A stretch of 64,000 nucleotides of DNA from Rheinheimera sp. (GTDB lineage Bacteria > Pseudomonadota > Gammaproteobacteria > Enterobacterales > Alteromonadaceae). The DNA is taken from positions 102,229 through 166,228 of the forward strand of contig DPJG01000001.1 in NCBI GenBank assembly GCA_003543135.1, read 5' to 3'. The first letter of the stretch is position 1. Every line of letters starts with the position of its first letter. Under the pieces are notes generated by a model that saw nothing but the letters and a program-made list of their open reading frames with translations, searched no databases and was not told the origin of the DNA. The position numbers were made by a program, and so were the translations under genes. This document shows, piece after piece, positions 54,622 through 63,980 of this stretch.

Positions 54622-56001
54622 TTAGCTTGAAAGAAGCTCAGCAGCAGCCCTGAGCCCGGATAAATAAGCACCATGGGCAGTGCCTGCATAGTGGCGCTCT
54701 GTGGCTTCGCCGGCAAAAAACAGCTGTTGATCCACTGCTCTTGCCAATGTATCGCGCATTTGCGGGTTGGAGCCAAGCGCCTGATACGAATAAGAGCCAC
54801 GGGCAAAAGGGTCAGACGCCCAGCGGGTGATTTGGTAGTTGATGGGTTGGGGGATATCTTTGCCAAAGATGGTTTTAAGTGTGGCCATGGCGCTGGCCAC
54901 TATCTCTGCATCGCTGAATTTTTCGATGGCCCGGCCATGCGCTGCGGCATTAAAACCTAATAACACCGGCACTTGTGCCGCACGCATAAAACTAACCCAT
55001 TCGGTCCACTCGCCATGTTTTGGCGCAATATATTCAAGCCAATCAACATCTGTTGGCCAGAATGCCTGGTTAAAGCGCAGATAACATTTGTTTAAAACGC
55101 CCATGCCAAGTTTGTTGATAGCTTCAAGTTTTGCCGCAGGCAGTTCAGGCACAAAACGCACTGATTGATGCTGTAACACGCCAAGTGGCAGGGTGATTAA
55201 TACCTGATCGGCAACAAAGCTGGCTTGTGTTGTTTGCACCTGTACGCCTGTTGCGCTGTATTCGATGGCTGTCACCTGTTGCCCCAGTTTAATGGCTAAG
55301 TCTCTGGCCAGATAATCAGTGATCACGCCAAAACCGGCGGCAAACAGCGCATCATCGCCGCTGAAAAATTTGCCGTTATCAAACCAATGTGCCGACATCT
55401 CAGCGGCACTGCCGGCATATTCCTGTTCATAGCCGGACGATAAACAAAAATTCAGCAAACGCAGTGCGGCCGGATCCCGGGCAAATTCCTGCTGCAAAAC
55501 GGCAACAGCTTGTCTGAGCGACCTATCCTGTTCAGTGTTTTGCGCCTGACGCAGTGCCTGCTGCACCTTCAGTTGCATGCTGTCCAGTGCTGTTTCTTCC
55601 GCAGCACTGAGTAAATGTCCTTTGCTGTGATAAGTGGCGCTGCGCTGATAACTGGTGAGCCAGCGTTTGGCGTTGATTTCATCGGCCAGAGTGCTGAGCG
55701 GATTGCCTTTTACACCGTGGATCCAGCTGGCCCCAAGGTCCAGTGGCAGATCCGGCCAGGCGTGACTGGTATAAATACGACCGCCAATCCTGTCCCGGGC
55801 TTCCAGCACTGTGACCTGATGGCCATGGCGCTGACATTCACGCGCAGCTGCAAGCCCGGCAAGACCAGCCCCAATCACCAGAATACGTTTTTTGGTACTG
55901 CCAGCGCCCTTTAGATTTTGTAGTTGGTGTTGCCTCTGGAAAGAGGCAGCACTTGTACTGCCAAAAAGCAGCATCAGCTGAAGAAAAAGACGTCTGTTCA
56001 T
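54622..56001 (-). CDS. Exported flavin-containing amine oxidase
   Basis: A 459-residue monoamine/polyamine-oxidase-like flavoenzyme. An N-terminal hydrophobic segment (about 4-19, LFLQLMLLFGSTSAASF) looks like a signal. VIGAGLAGLAAARECQRHGHQVTVLEARDRIGGRI (about 42-76) binds FAD, and LFFAGEATERHYAGTAHGAYLSGLRAA near the C-terminus completes it. Substrates may be polyamines or other amines. Flavin amine oxidases before cofactor loading are often Tat substrates, but only one Arg pair (NRRLF) is seen. Confidence 0.88.
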   Translation of the reverse strand: MNRRLFLQLMLLFGSTSAASFQRQHQLQNLKGAGSTKKRILVIGAGLAGLAAARECQRHGHQVTVLEARDRIGGRIYTSHAWPDLPLDLGASWIHGVKGNPLSTLADEINAKRWLTSYQRSATYHSKGHLLSAAEETALDSMQLKVQQALRQAQNTEQDRSLRQAVAVLQQEFARDPAALRLLNFCLSSGYEQEYAGSAAEMSAHWFDNGKFFSGDDALFAAGFGVITDYLARDLAIKLGQQVTAIEYSATGVQVQTTQASFVADQVLITLPLGVLQHQSVRFVPELPAAKLEAINKLGMGVLNKCYLRFNQAFWPTDVDWLEYIAPKHGEWTEWVSFMRAAQVPVLLGFNAAAHGRAIEKFSDAEIVASAMATLKTIFGKDIPQPINYQITRWASDPFARGSYSYQALGSNPQMRDTLARAVDQQLFFAGEATERHYAGTAHGAYLSGLRAAAELLSS

Positions 56002-56097
56002 GATGCACCTCGAAGTTGCAACTGAGCTGGCCGCATAGGGATTGAATACTAACTAATGTCCCGGCCGATGCGGTAAGCCGGTCACACTAAAACACAG

Positions 56098-56126
56098 GAA
56101 AAAACAAGGCGCCCCAGGCGCCTTGT
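56098..56126 (-). terminator. Intrinsic terminator of the TonB-dependent receptor gene
   Basis: ACAAGGCGCC/GGCGCCTTGT (10 pairs, three-base loop) is followed on the minus strand by TTTTTT. It starts 27 bases past the receptor stop codon. Confidence 0.88.
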
Positions 56127-56152
56127 GTACTTTGCAGTGACAACGTCAGCTG

Positions 56153-58396
56153 TTAATAAAAGCTTTTCTTAAACTCAATACCCACCATCCGCGGTTCGTT
56201 GACAAAACCGGTCAGGTTGGCAAAGTCCACTGCACCTTTCACGTTATCTTCGTCGGTAATATTGCGGCCATATAACGCCACTTCGTAGTTACCGTCGTAG
56301 TTCTGGTAGCCAATACGCAGGCCTGCTTCCATATTATCGTCGGTTTTGAATTCAACAGAGTCATACAGGAACAGGTTGGTTTCGCCCTGGAAAGCCACAT
56401 CAGTGTAGAAGTAGATTTCACCTGTGCTCACCGGAATATCGTAACGGGCGTTGAGCGTCAGGATAGTTTCAGGCGCTTGCGGGAATGGGTTGCCATTGAC
56501 ATAAGCCAGCGTTTTGCCAGGAACCTGGATGGTTTGATCCAGTGGCGTACACATGCCTGAGCCACAAACACCAACCAGCAAGTTAGGGTCTTTTAACTCA
56601 GTTTTGTTATAGCTAAAACCACCGCCCAGTGTCAGGTTCGACAGTGCACGCCAGTCGGCGTCAATTTCAAAACCATAACCTGTGCCTTCTTCTGCATTCA
56701 CTAGCGAGTTGCCGTTGTTGTTACCACCAATAGCTGATAGCTGCATATCGTCAATGTTGTAATAGAACACAGCACCGTTTAAGCGCAGCGTGTTACCCAG
56801 TAAATCTGATTTGGCACCAACTTCAATAGAGTTGATGGTTTCAGATTTTGCTGTGGTTGGATCTTCTTCAAAAGCCACGTTACGGCCCTGAATAGACTGG
56901 GCGCGGAAGCCGTTGGCAAAACGGGCAAACAATGAGGTTTGATCGGTTAAACGGTAGTTGGTCGCCAACTCCCAGCTGACTTGACCATCGCTTAAATCAA
57001 TAGGGGCGTAGTTCTGAATTTGCGCCACACCAATCACCAAAGCAAAACCGTTCACATTCTGCTCGCCGACATCAAAAGATTTTTTGTCGTGGGTGTAACG
57101 GATACCACCAGTCACATCCCAGCGGTCGTTCAGGTTATAAGTGCTCTGGCCAAACACAGCCCAGCTTTGGTTGTCATGGTAGACCGAGGTTTGACCAAAA
57201 AAGCCATCAATACTGGTGACGCCAAAAGAAGAGTCAAAATAAAAGGCACCGACCTGCCATTCCAGCGCTTCGCTGGTGTCGCTGGCTAAACGGAATTCCT
57301 GCGTGAACTGTTTTAAATCTTTTAACTGATCTTCAGTTACTGCATTGCCAACAGCAGAAGGACCCGGACCTGCTTCAGTACCACCGTCGATATCACCACG
57401 GCCATTACCGTCAGCCTGTTCGTGCGCGGTAATAGAAGTGAAGGTCATATCGTTCAGATCAAAATCCAGTTTTAACGACGCACCTGAGTTGTCATATTTC
57501 TGGAAGTTGTTGCCGCCATCATATGCCACGTTGTCACGGTCATAATTGGCATTCAGTTCATTGCTGCCTTTAGTAAAAACGTTACGGCGGAAAATAGACG
57601 AGGTACCGTCTAATTTACGGCCATGCACGTTCAGTAAAGCGCTGAGGTTGCCGCTTTCATATAAAAATTGCAGACGACCGGCAGTTTCATCAAAACCACC
57701 CATCACGTCTTTTTCATTGGTAAAGGTGTTGTTGATGTAATGGTCGCGGTGTTGTGATAACACAGAGACCCGGGCTGACAGCTCGTCAGTCAGGCCTGAG
57801 CCAACAGCGGCTTCGATATTACGGGTACCATAGTTACCTAATGAAAACTTGGTATAAGCATCAAAATCCTGCCGTGGTTTGGCGGTGCTGAACTTCACAA
57901 TACCTGCGGTGGTGTTGCGGCCGAATAAAGTGCCTTGGGGGCCACGCACCACTTCCACCTGCTCAATATCAAACAGCGGGAAGCTCTTTAAAATCACGTT
58001 TTCCAGCACCACGTCGTCCATAATCACCGACACCGGCTGTGAAGCGGCCAGGTCAAAGTCGGTGTTACCTAAACCACGGATATAAAAACGTGGCGCGGCC
58101 CGGCCGTTCGATGATTCAGCAAATAAACCCGGTACTTTTACGCCCAGTGCCTGAATGTCATCACCGGCAGAAAAAATAGCGTCAAACTTTTCGCCCGATA
58201 AAGTGGCAACCGAAATAGGCACTTCCTGTGTACTTTGCACGCGTTTTTGCGCTGTCACCATAATACGTTCAAGTTGTTGATCGTCCTGTTTGGCTTTGTC
58301 ACTTTCCTGCGCCAGAGCGGCAGGAGAAAGACCAACAGTGGCAGCGATTAAAGCGACCTTGATCTGCAGAGCTAACAATGATTGTTTGCTTTTCAT
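56153..58396 (-). CDS. TonB-dependent outer-membrane receptor
   Basis: A 747-residue receptor. A signal peptide (about 1-29, ending AALAQE), a TonB-box region (ERIMVTAQKR), the plug domain (about 55-165, with RFYIRGLGNTDFD and VEVVRGPQGTLFGRNTTAGIVKF) and a 22-strand barrel ending FKKSFY with C-terminal aromatic residue are visible. The form QESDKAKQDDQQLERIMVTAQKR...VPISVATLSG is common in receptors for carbohydrates or other organic nutrients rather than siderophores. The ligand is unknown. A terminator closes the gene. Confidence 0.93.
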   Translation of the reverse strand: MKSKQSLLALQIKVALIAATVGLSPAALAQESDKAKQDDQQLERIMVTAQKRVQSTQEVPISVATLSGEKFDAIFSAGDDIQALGVKVPGLFAESSNGRAAPRFYIRGLGNTDFDLAASQPVSVIMDDVVLENVILKSFPLFDIEQVEVVRGPQGTLFGRNTTAGIVKFSTAKPRQDFDAYTKFSLGNYGTRNIEAAVGSGLTDELSARVSVLSQHRDHYINNTFTNEKDVMGGFDETAGRLQFLYESGNLSALLNVHGRKLDGTSSIFRRNVFTKGSNELNANYDRDNVAYDGGNNFQKYDNSGASLKLDFDLNDMTFTSITAHEQADGNGRGDIDGGTEAGPGPSAVGNAVTEDQLKDLKQFTQEFRLASDTSEALEWQVGAFYFDSSFGVTSIDGFFGQTSVYHDNQSWAVFGQSTYNLNDRWDVTGGIRYTHDKKSFDVGEQNVNGFALVIGVAQIQNYAPIDLSDGQVSWELATNYRLTDQTSLFARFANGFRAQSIQGRNVAFEEDPTTAKSETINSIEVGAKSDLLGNTLRLNGAVFYYNIDDMQLSAIGGNNNGNSLVNAEEGTGYGFEIDADWRALSNLTLGGGFSYNKTELKDPNLLVGVCGSGMCTPLDQTIQVPGKTLAYVNGNPFPQAPETILTLNARYDIPVSTGEIYFYTDVAFQGETNLFLYDSVEFKTDDNMEAGLRIGYQNYDGNYEVALYGRNITDEDNVKGAVDFANLTGFVNEPRMVGIEFKKSFY

Positions 58397-58734
58397 CAGT
58401 GGATACCCTTAGTTTGAGCCCAATTGGGGTGGAGCGTCTGTGCGCTTTTTCAGTTATGACCTGAGCGATAACAGTGTGTTGAAGCAACTGCTTAGGTGTA
58501 GCAGTTTTCACGCTGCCCGCCAGCCCGACAGTATTGGAGTGACCACAATACTGTTTGATAATCAACAGCTAATATATCATTAATTCGTGATAACTGCTTG
58601 TTATTGCAGGAGTTGGCAGCATTTGGCTGCGTATTCGGGATAAATGTCAGAAAAAGGCTAACTGTAGGGGGCAGGCTTTAATCTGTTGTTGAAAAGAAGG
58701 AAGCCAGCGGCTGCCGGCGCAACTCTGAGAGTGG
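58397..58734. other. 338-base gap upstream of the receptor gene
   Basis: No gene is seen. TATCA-N8-TGATA (58575-58592) is a possible operator about 180 bases before the receptor start. AGCC-AGC-GGCT near 58690 is a minor hairpin after the VOC gene. Nothing firmer can be placed. Confidence 0.4.
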
Positions 58735-59097
58735 TTATTTCGGCTGCCATAACTCAAATTTATTGCCTTCGGGGTCATAAGCCCAGCCAAAATCGCCGTA
58801 GTCACCGGATTCACGCTGTTCATCCACCCGTACACCTGCGGCTTTGAGCTGTGCCAGCATGGCGTTTAAATCCGTTACTCGGTAGTTCAGCATCATCTGT
58901 TGTTCCGGTCGGCCAAAATAATCGCTGCTGTCGGCAAAAGTCGACCAGACAGTTTCATCCTGACTTTGCGCGATAAAACTGCCATAAGGACTGCCCGGCA
59001 ATAAAGGTACGCCCAGATGTTGCTGATACCAGAGCGCCAGTGCCATAGGGTCACGCGCTTTTAAAAACACACCGCCTATCCCTGTTACTTTTTGCAT
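58735..59097 (-). CDS. VOC (glyoxalase/bleomycin-resistance-like) superfamily protein
   Basis: A 120-residue single-domain protein. GIGGVFLKARDPMALALWYQQHLGV starts the first beta-alpha-beta-beta-beta module, and YGDFGWAYDPEGNKFELWQPK ends the second with its metal-binding Glu. The substrate is unknown. ATG 59097 gives MQKVTGIGG with AGAGA upstream. A longer frame to 59196 has no such support. Confidence 0.88.
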   Translation of the reverse strand: MQKVTGIGGVFLKARDPMALALWYQQHLGVPLLPGSPYGSFIAQSQDETVWSTFADSSDYFGRPEQQMMLNYRVTDLNAMLAQLKAAGVRVDEQRESGDYGDFGWAYDPEGNKFELWQPK

Positions 59098-59339
59098 TGC
59101 AGAGTCTCTTTTGCTGTTGATACCGGGCTCAGTTGTAGCATGTTTCACCTGAAAAACCAAAAGCGCAGGGGAGTGTGGCGGGAGCTGATGCTGCAATCAA
59201 CAGTGCGCACCTTTTGCTTGCGGCACGCCATCGCTAAATTGCCGCTTCCGGTGGTAAAAAAATGACCAGCTATTTATCTGCCAAACGGAATGCAGTACCT
59301 TGTTTGATTAAAATGCTGTGATTTGCCGGAGATGTTGTT

Positions 59340-60110
59340 GTGAAAGGATGGCCAAAGTCTGTATTAGCGCTGTTATGTGTTGCATTTAGTCTGCAAGCCA
59401 CTGCCTGCCAGCTGCGCTTTGCCGCTGAAACCGACTTTCCGCCGCATCTGATTAAAAACGACGAGCAGCACTGGCACGGGCAAACCGCCGAACTACTGCA
59501 GGCATTGGCAGCTAAAGTGGGTTGTAACATTGACTATCGTTCAAGCCCCTGGCTGCGTTCACTGATGCAATTAAAAAGCGGTGAACTGGATGTGATCAGT
59601 CACCTGTACCGTAACACCGAGCGTGAGAAAGATTATTATTTTCTGGGTCCGCATCATCTGGAAGCTATTTGGTTGATTGGCAAAGCGGCGGATTTTAAAG
59701 ACGTCAGAACCTTAACCGATACCATCCATCTCAAGCCCGCCCCCCGTATTGCGGTACTAAACGGCGCTTATTATGGTGAGGATTTTGCTGCGGTTCAGCG
59801 CAACCCGGGCTTTGCGGCTTTATTGGTGCCCATCAGCAGTATTCAGGACAAATTAGCGCTGCTGAATGCCGACCGGGTTGACGCCATCCTCGAGGACAGG
59901 TCTGTGCTGCACTACTGGCAACACCATAAACAAAAAAGTGCCGATTTATATCAGCCTATAGTGCAGGTTTATCAGGCGCCGGTTTATTTTGGTTTTAGTA
60001 AAAAAAGCATCAGTGCAGCAGAGTTTGCCAAACTGCAACAAGCCTGGCTGGCCATGGAAAAAGACCAGACAGTGCGCAGTATCCAGCAAAGGTATCAACC
60101 ACAACTCTAA
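59340..60110 (+). CDS. Periplasmic solute-binding protein (SBP_bac_3 type), solo
   Basis: A 256-residue protein. A signal peptide (about 1-22, ending ATAC) is followed by a type-3 binding fold: LRFAAETDFPPHLI, AELLQALAAKVGCNIDYRSSPWLRSLMQLKSGELDVISHLYRNTEREKDYYF and VDAILEDRSVLHYWQ. No transporter genes adjoin. The start is GTG 59340 with GGAG eight bases upstream. It is similar in kind to the protein at 30.5 kb but clearly diverged. Confidence 0.82.
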   Translation: MKGWPKSVLALLCVAFSLQATACQLRFAAETDFPPHLIKNDEQHWHGQTAELLQALAAKVGCNIDYRSSPWLRSLMQLKSGELDVISHLYRNTEREKDYYFLGPHHLEAIWLIGKAADFKDVRTLTDTIHLKPAPRIAVLNGAYYGEDFAAVQRNPGFAALLVPISSIQDKLALLNADRVDAILEDRSVLHYWQHHKQKSADLYQPIVQVYQAPVYFGFSKKSISAAEFAKLQQAWLAMEKDQTVRSIQQRYQPQL

Positions 60111-60279
60111 TGACAAATACACCGCTAGCCAGGTTTGGGGCCAGCGGTCTGAGTTGTGATAGCTGGTGCAGTGATGTGGTCGCTGCAGTTCTGAACAAGT
60201 AGTGATGAATAAGTCGTTTTGAATTAGAGTTTCAGCCGCTGGGCTGCCTTCTGTCCTGCTGCTGCCCTTGTCACAGACT

Positions 60280-61485
60280 TTATTGTGTCTGCAAATCCTG
60301 CAACGGACTTAGTAACTGACTGATACTGCTGGCTTCAGCATGCAGCATTATCAAACGACAGCCCAGTGTTATAGCTTGTTGCTGCGCCTGTTGCCTGACT
60401 GCGACATTGGCAATTTGTTTAAATTCGGCAGCAGGAAATGCGCCTATCACCCGGCGGATGACTTCAGCGCCGGCAAAGCCAATGCTATAACGCAGCACCT
60501 GTTGCAGAAATTTTTGCTGATAAGCGCTGTTACTAAACAGCGGATCGCGGCAATGCTGCTGGCACAAATTGAAAAAGGTTTTGGCAAAATGCAACCAGCA
60601 TTCTTTGATTTGGTTGTGCAGGTAGTTCTGTTGATCCTGAGCGCGTTTGGGCTCAGCAATGACCCCGGGCGCAGCGCAATATTGCAGCATCAGGCTGCCA
60701 AAAAATATACCTAAATCAAAACCGACCGGGCCATAACAGGCAAACTCGGCGTCTATCACTTTAATGTCGTCACCACAGACAAAAATGCTGTTACAGCCTA
60801 AATCGCCATGTTGCAGTGCCTGTGGGCAACTGCGATAAGCGGCTCGTAACGAGGCGACCTCTGCCTGCAGTTTTTCGTCCTGCCACAGCTGGCGGGCCAG
60901 TTGTTGTAAATGTTGCTGATGCTGGTTGCGCTCATGGTTGATATAAGGGTCGCTTAATAACAAATCCTCCACCACCTGCTGCGCCTGTGGGTTATTCAAT
61001 TTTTTCAGTGCGTTATTTTTGCCGGCAATATCAGTGGCAAAGTCGCTGCTGAAAAAACTATTGTGGGCCAGTAGTTGCGCCAGCTGTTCGGCAAGTTGAT
61101 GAAATTGCCGGCCGCCGGCCAGGGTTTTACTCAGTAGCTCGTATTGATCTAAATCTTCCAGCAACATAGCGGCCTGATCCGCATCATAATGCAGCACTTC
61201 GACCACATGATCCGGCGAGGCTTTGCCCAGCTGAATTAAAGCTTCGGCTTCAATCCGCAACCGGTCCAGGCTCAGCGGCCACTGTTCACTTAAACCACGC
61301 GCCACCGGCAGTGCCTGTTTTACAATCAGGCTGGTGCCAAACTGATTTTTTACCCTAAATACCTGATTCATATGGTTGTCGCCAAAGCTGACACTGGTCA
61401 GTTTGCTGTGTATACCAAATAACTCACTGTGATCATTGGCAAAAACTGCGGCATCATCCGGGGTAAAACGTTGGTATTGCGGCAT
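60280..61485 (-). CDS. Aminoglycoside-phosphotransferase-fold kinase, methylthioribose-kinase-like
   Basis: A 401-residue kinase. The nucleotide lysine is in TSLIVKQALP, the catalytic loop is LQHGDLGCNSIFV (HGDxxxxN), and VIDAEFACYGPVGFDLGIFFGSLMLQY closely follows S-methyl-5-thioribose kinase (MtnK). MtnK phosphorylates methylthioribose in methionine salvage. No mtnA or other salvage gene is adjacent, so the substrate is not certain. ATG 61485 has AAGG eight bases upstream. The extension to 61542 is rejected. Confidence 0.72.
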   Translation of the reverse strand: MPQYQRFTPDDAAVFANDHSELFGIHSKLTSVSFGDNHMNQVFRVKNQFGTSLIVKQALPVARGLSEQWPLSLDRLRIEAEALIQLGKASPDHVVEVLHYDADQAAMLLEDLDQYELLSKTLAGGRQFHQLAEQLAQLLAHNSFFSSDFATDIAGKNNALKKLNNPQAQQVVEDLLLSDPYINHERNQHQQHLQQLARQLWQDEKLQAEVASLRAAYRSCPQALQHGDLGCNSIFVCGDDIKVIDAEFACYGPVGFDLGIFFGSLMLQYCAAPGVIAEPKRAQDQQNYLHNQIKECWLHFAKTFFNLCQQHCRDPLFSNSAYQQKFLQQVLRYSIGFAGAEVIRRVIGAFPAAEFKQIANVAVRQQAQQQAITLGCRLIMLHAEASSISQLLSPLQDLQTQ

Positions 61486-61686
61486 AACATCAACCTTAAA
61501 TCTGAGATAAAACATCATCGCAAAGCTTATTTGTTGCGGCAAGGCTTAGTCGCTTTTTGTGTCATTGCCTGTGGGTTTTGCGCTGGTGCTAAGTCCGTGC
61601 TGCCACCGCTGGTTTTGTGGTGATGGCGGCCTTTTGCAAAATCGGTGACAATAACGGCGATTAAATCCCAAAGCGTGGAGTAAAAG

Positions 61687-62463
61687 ATGTACGCCAGCAA
61701 TTTTAGTCTTGAACTGTACCTGCAACGTATTGGTTATCAGCAGCAGGTAAAACCGGATATTGCCACTGTGACAGCGCTGATGCAGCAGCAGCTGCGCAGC
61801 ATTGCCTTTGAAAATCTTGATGTGCAGGCAAAAAAAGTGGTGTCGCTTGAGCCTGAGCAGATAGTTAACAAAATTGTCGGCAATGACGGCAAAGCCCGCC
61901 GCGGTGGTTATTGTTACGAAGTGAACGGCCTCTTTGCCATGGCGATGACAGCGCTGGGTCTGGAGTATCAGTTTGTATTCTGCCGGCCGATGTTTTACCC
62001 GATGCGCCGGCCCAAAACCCATATGGCGCTGCTGGTGAAAGTCCAGGGGCAGCAGCTGTTGTGTGATTTAGGTTTTGGCAGCTATGGCTTGCGGGCTCCT
62101 ATTGCCTTGTCAGAGGTGAATTTAGTGCAGCAGCAGGATTTTGACCTGTTCCGCTTAGTCAGCCCTGAGCCTGGTCAGTATGTGCTGCAGGCGCAGCTGG
62201 ATAACAACTGGGTTAATCAATACGGTTTTGATTTATACCCCGCCGACTGGCTGGACTTTATGCCAGCTAATTTCCTGAACTCGACGCATCCTGACACTAT
62301 TTTTGTGCAAAAACTGCTGATCATTCTGCAAACGCCCCAGGGCCGCAAAATGCTGGTGGGCAACGAATTTAAACAAACAGTGGCGGGGGTGACTCAGGTG
62401 CAGCAGGTGGAAGCGGCGCAGGTTGCGGCTTTGCTGGAAGCTGAGTTTGGCTTAAAGGCCTGA
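61687..62463 (+). CDS. Arylamine N-acetyltransferase
   Basis: A 258-residue NAT enzyme that moves acetyl from acetyl-CoA to arylamines or hydrazines. The triad is visible: Cys76 (RRGGYCYEVNGLF), His112 (KTHMALLV) and Asp127 (CDLGFGSYG). IAFENLDVQ is the family's N-terminal motif. The biological substrate is unknown. GGAGTAAAAG precedes the ATG. Confidence 0.92.
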   Translation: MYASNFSLELYLQRIGYQQQVKPDIATVTALMQQQLRSIAFENLDVQAKKVVSLEPEQIVNKIVGNDGKARRGGYCYEVNGLFAMAMTALGLEYQFVFCRPMFYPMRRPKTHMALLVKVQGQQLLCDLGFGSYGLRAPIALSEVNLVQQQDFDLFRLVSPEPGQYVLQAQLDNNWVNQYGFDLYPADWLDFMPANFLNSTHPDTIFVQKLLIILQTPQGRKMLVGNEFKQTVAGVTQVQQVEAAQVAALLEAEFGLKA

Positions 62464-62476
62464 GGTTTTGTGTTTG

Positions 62477-62502
62477 CAGCCGGCTTTGAGCAGTGCCGGC
62501 TG
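62477..62502 (+). terminator. Possible hairpin terminator after the N-acetyltransferase gene
   Basis: CAGCCGGC (62477-62484) pairs with GCCGGCTG (62495-62502) around a 10-base loop, 13 bases past the stop. Only TTG follows, so it is a weak candidate. Confidence 0.35.
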
Positions 62503-62730
62503 TTGCACTGAGCAAGGTTCTGACCACAGAGGGCGGCGGCCTTGCTTCGGCCAAGTGTAAAAAATAACAGTCCAACACCATAGTGCTGTCGGCTGTATTT
62601 GTTTTATGCTCTGTGCCAGACAACAAAAAAATTGACAAAAACAATGATAAATCAGGGTTTTTACGCTGTGTGACTGGCTAAAAACACTGAATTTGCCGAC
62701 AACAACGGCGTTTTCCAGAGGGACTATCCA

Positions 62731-63945
62731 GTGTTTAAACCAACGCTTATTGCTTGCAGTCTGACTTTGCTGCTGGCCGGTTGTGCCAGTACTTCAGGCA
62801 CCACATCAACCAGCACAGTGGCCACAGATCCAGCCGGGCGCGCCCAGCAACTGGCGCAACAAATGTTGATTGTGGATACCCATATCGACGTGCCTTACCG
62901 TTTGCAGGACAAATGGGAAGATGTCAGTGTGGCCGCACCAGGTGGGGAGTTTGATTATCCGCGCGCCAAAGCCGGTGGTTTAAATGCGCCTTTTATGTCG
63001 GTGTATATTCCGTCCAGTTACGAAAAATCCGGTGGCGGTTATCTGCTGGCCAATCAGTTGATTGACAGTATGGAAGCGCTGGTGGGCCGGGCGCCGGACA
63101 AGTTTGCCATGGCCTACAACGCCGATGATTTAACCAAACATTTTAACCAAGGCAAAATTTCGCTGGCGCTTGGCATGGAAAACGGTACGCCTATCGATGG
63201 CAAACTGGAGAACCTGCAGCATTTTTATCAGCGTGGTATTCGTTACATCACGCTGGCGCATTCGGAGTCTAACCATATTTCCGACTCCAGTTACGATATG
63301 CGCCGCAAATGGAAAGGTTTAAGCCCCTTTGGTGAAAAGGTGGTGGCTGAAATGAACCGGCTTGGCATGATGATCGATATTTCGCATGTGTCCGATGACG
63401 CTTTTTATAAAGTGATTCAGCTGACCAAAGCGCCGGTGATTGCCTCACACTCGTCGCTGCGCAGTTTTGTGCCGGGTTTTGAACGCAATATGGACGATGC
63501 CATGATCAAAGCTTTGGCGAAAAACGGTGGGGTGATTCAGATTAACTTTGGCTCATCTTTTGTGGTGTCACAGGCCAACCAATGGGGTTTGCAGTTTAAA
63601 GCTGCGCTGGCTGCCGCGCCCAAGGGTACTGACGAAAAAACTTTCAGAGCCGAATATCTGAAAAAACATCCTTATCCATTTGCCAATGTCGACACTGTGC
63701 TGGATCACATTGATTACGTGACCAAACTGGTGGGCGTGGATTATGTTGGTATAGGTTCAGATTTTGACGGTGTCGGTGATTCGTTACCCGAAGGTTTAAA
63801 GGATGTGTCTATGTATCCGAATCTGATTGCAGGTTTAATTCGCCGTGGTTACAGCGAAGCCGACATAGAAAAAATTCTGTCCGGCAATTTGCTGCGGGTC
63901 TGGCGTCAGGTTGAAGCCCAGGCCAAAGCCCTGCAAGGGCGCTGA
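62731..63945 (+). CDS. Lipoprotein dipeptidase, peptidase M19 family
   Basis: A 404-residue renal-dipeptidase-like zinc enzyme anchored by a lipobox (LAGC, Cys18). Metal ligands are seen as His and Asp of VDTHIDVPYR, Glu of LGMENG, His of DISHVSDDAF and His of ASHSSLRSF. VGIGSDFDGVGD lies near the C-terminus. It splits dipeptides, including D-amino-acid ones in some relatives. GTG 62731 follows AGAGGGA by eight bases. Confidence 0.93.
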   Translation: MFKPTLIACSLTLLLAGCASTSGTTSTSTVATDPAGRAQQLAQQMLIVDTHIDVPYRLQDKWEDVSVAAPGGEFDYPRAKAGGLNAPFMSVYIPSSYEKSGGGYLLANQLIDSMEALVGRAPDKFAMAYNADDLTKHFNQGKISLALGMENGTPIDGKLENLQHFYQRGIRYITLAHSESNHISDSSYDMRRKWKGLSPFGEKVVAEMNRLGMMIDISHVSDDAFYKVIQLTKAPVIASHSSLRSFVPGFERNMDDAMIKALAKNGGVIQINFGSSFVVSQANQWGLQFKAALAAAPKGTDEKTFRAEYLKKHPYPFANVDTVLDHIDYVTKLVGVDYVGIGSDFDGVGDSLPEGLKDVSMYPNLIAGLIRRGYSEADIEKILSGNLLRVWRQVEAQAKALQGR

Positions 63946-63980
63946 TAGTCAGCAATACAAAAAAGAGGCGCCTGTGGGCT

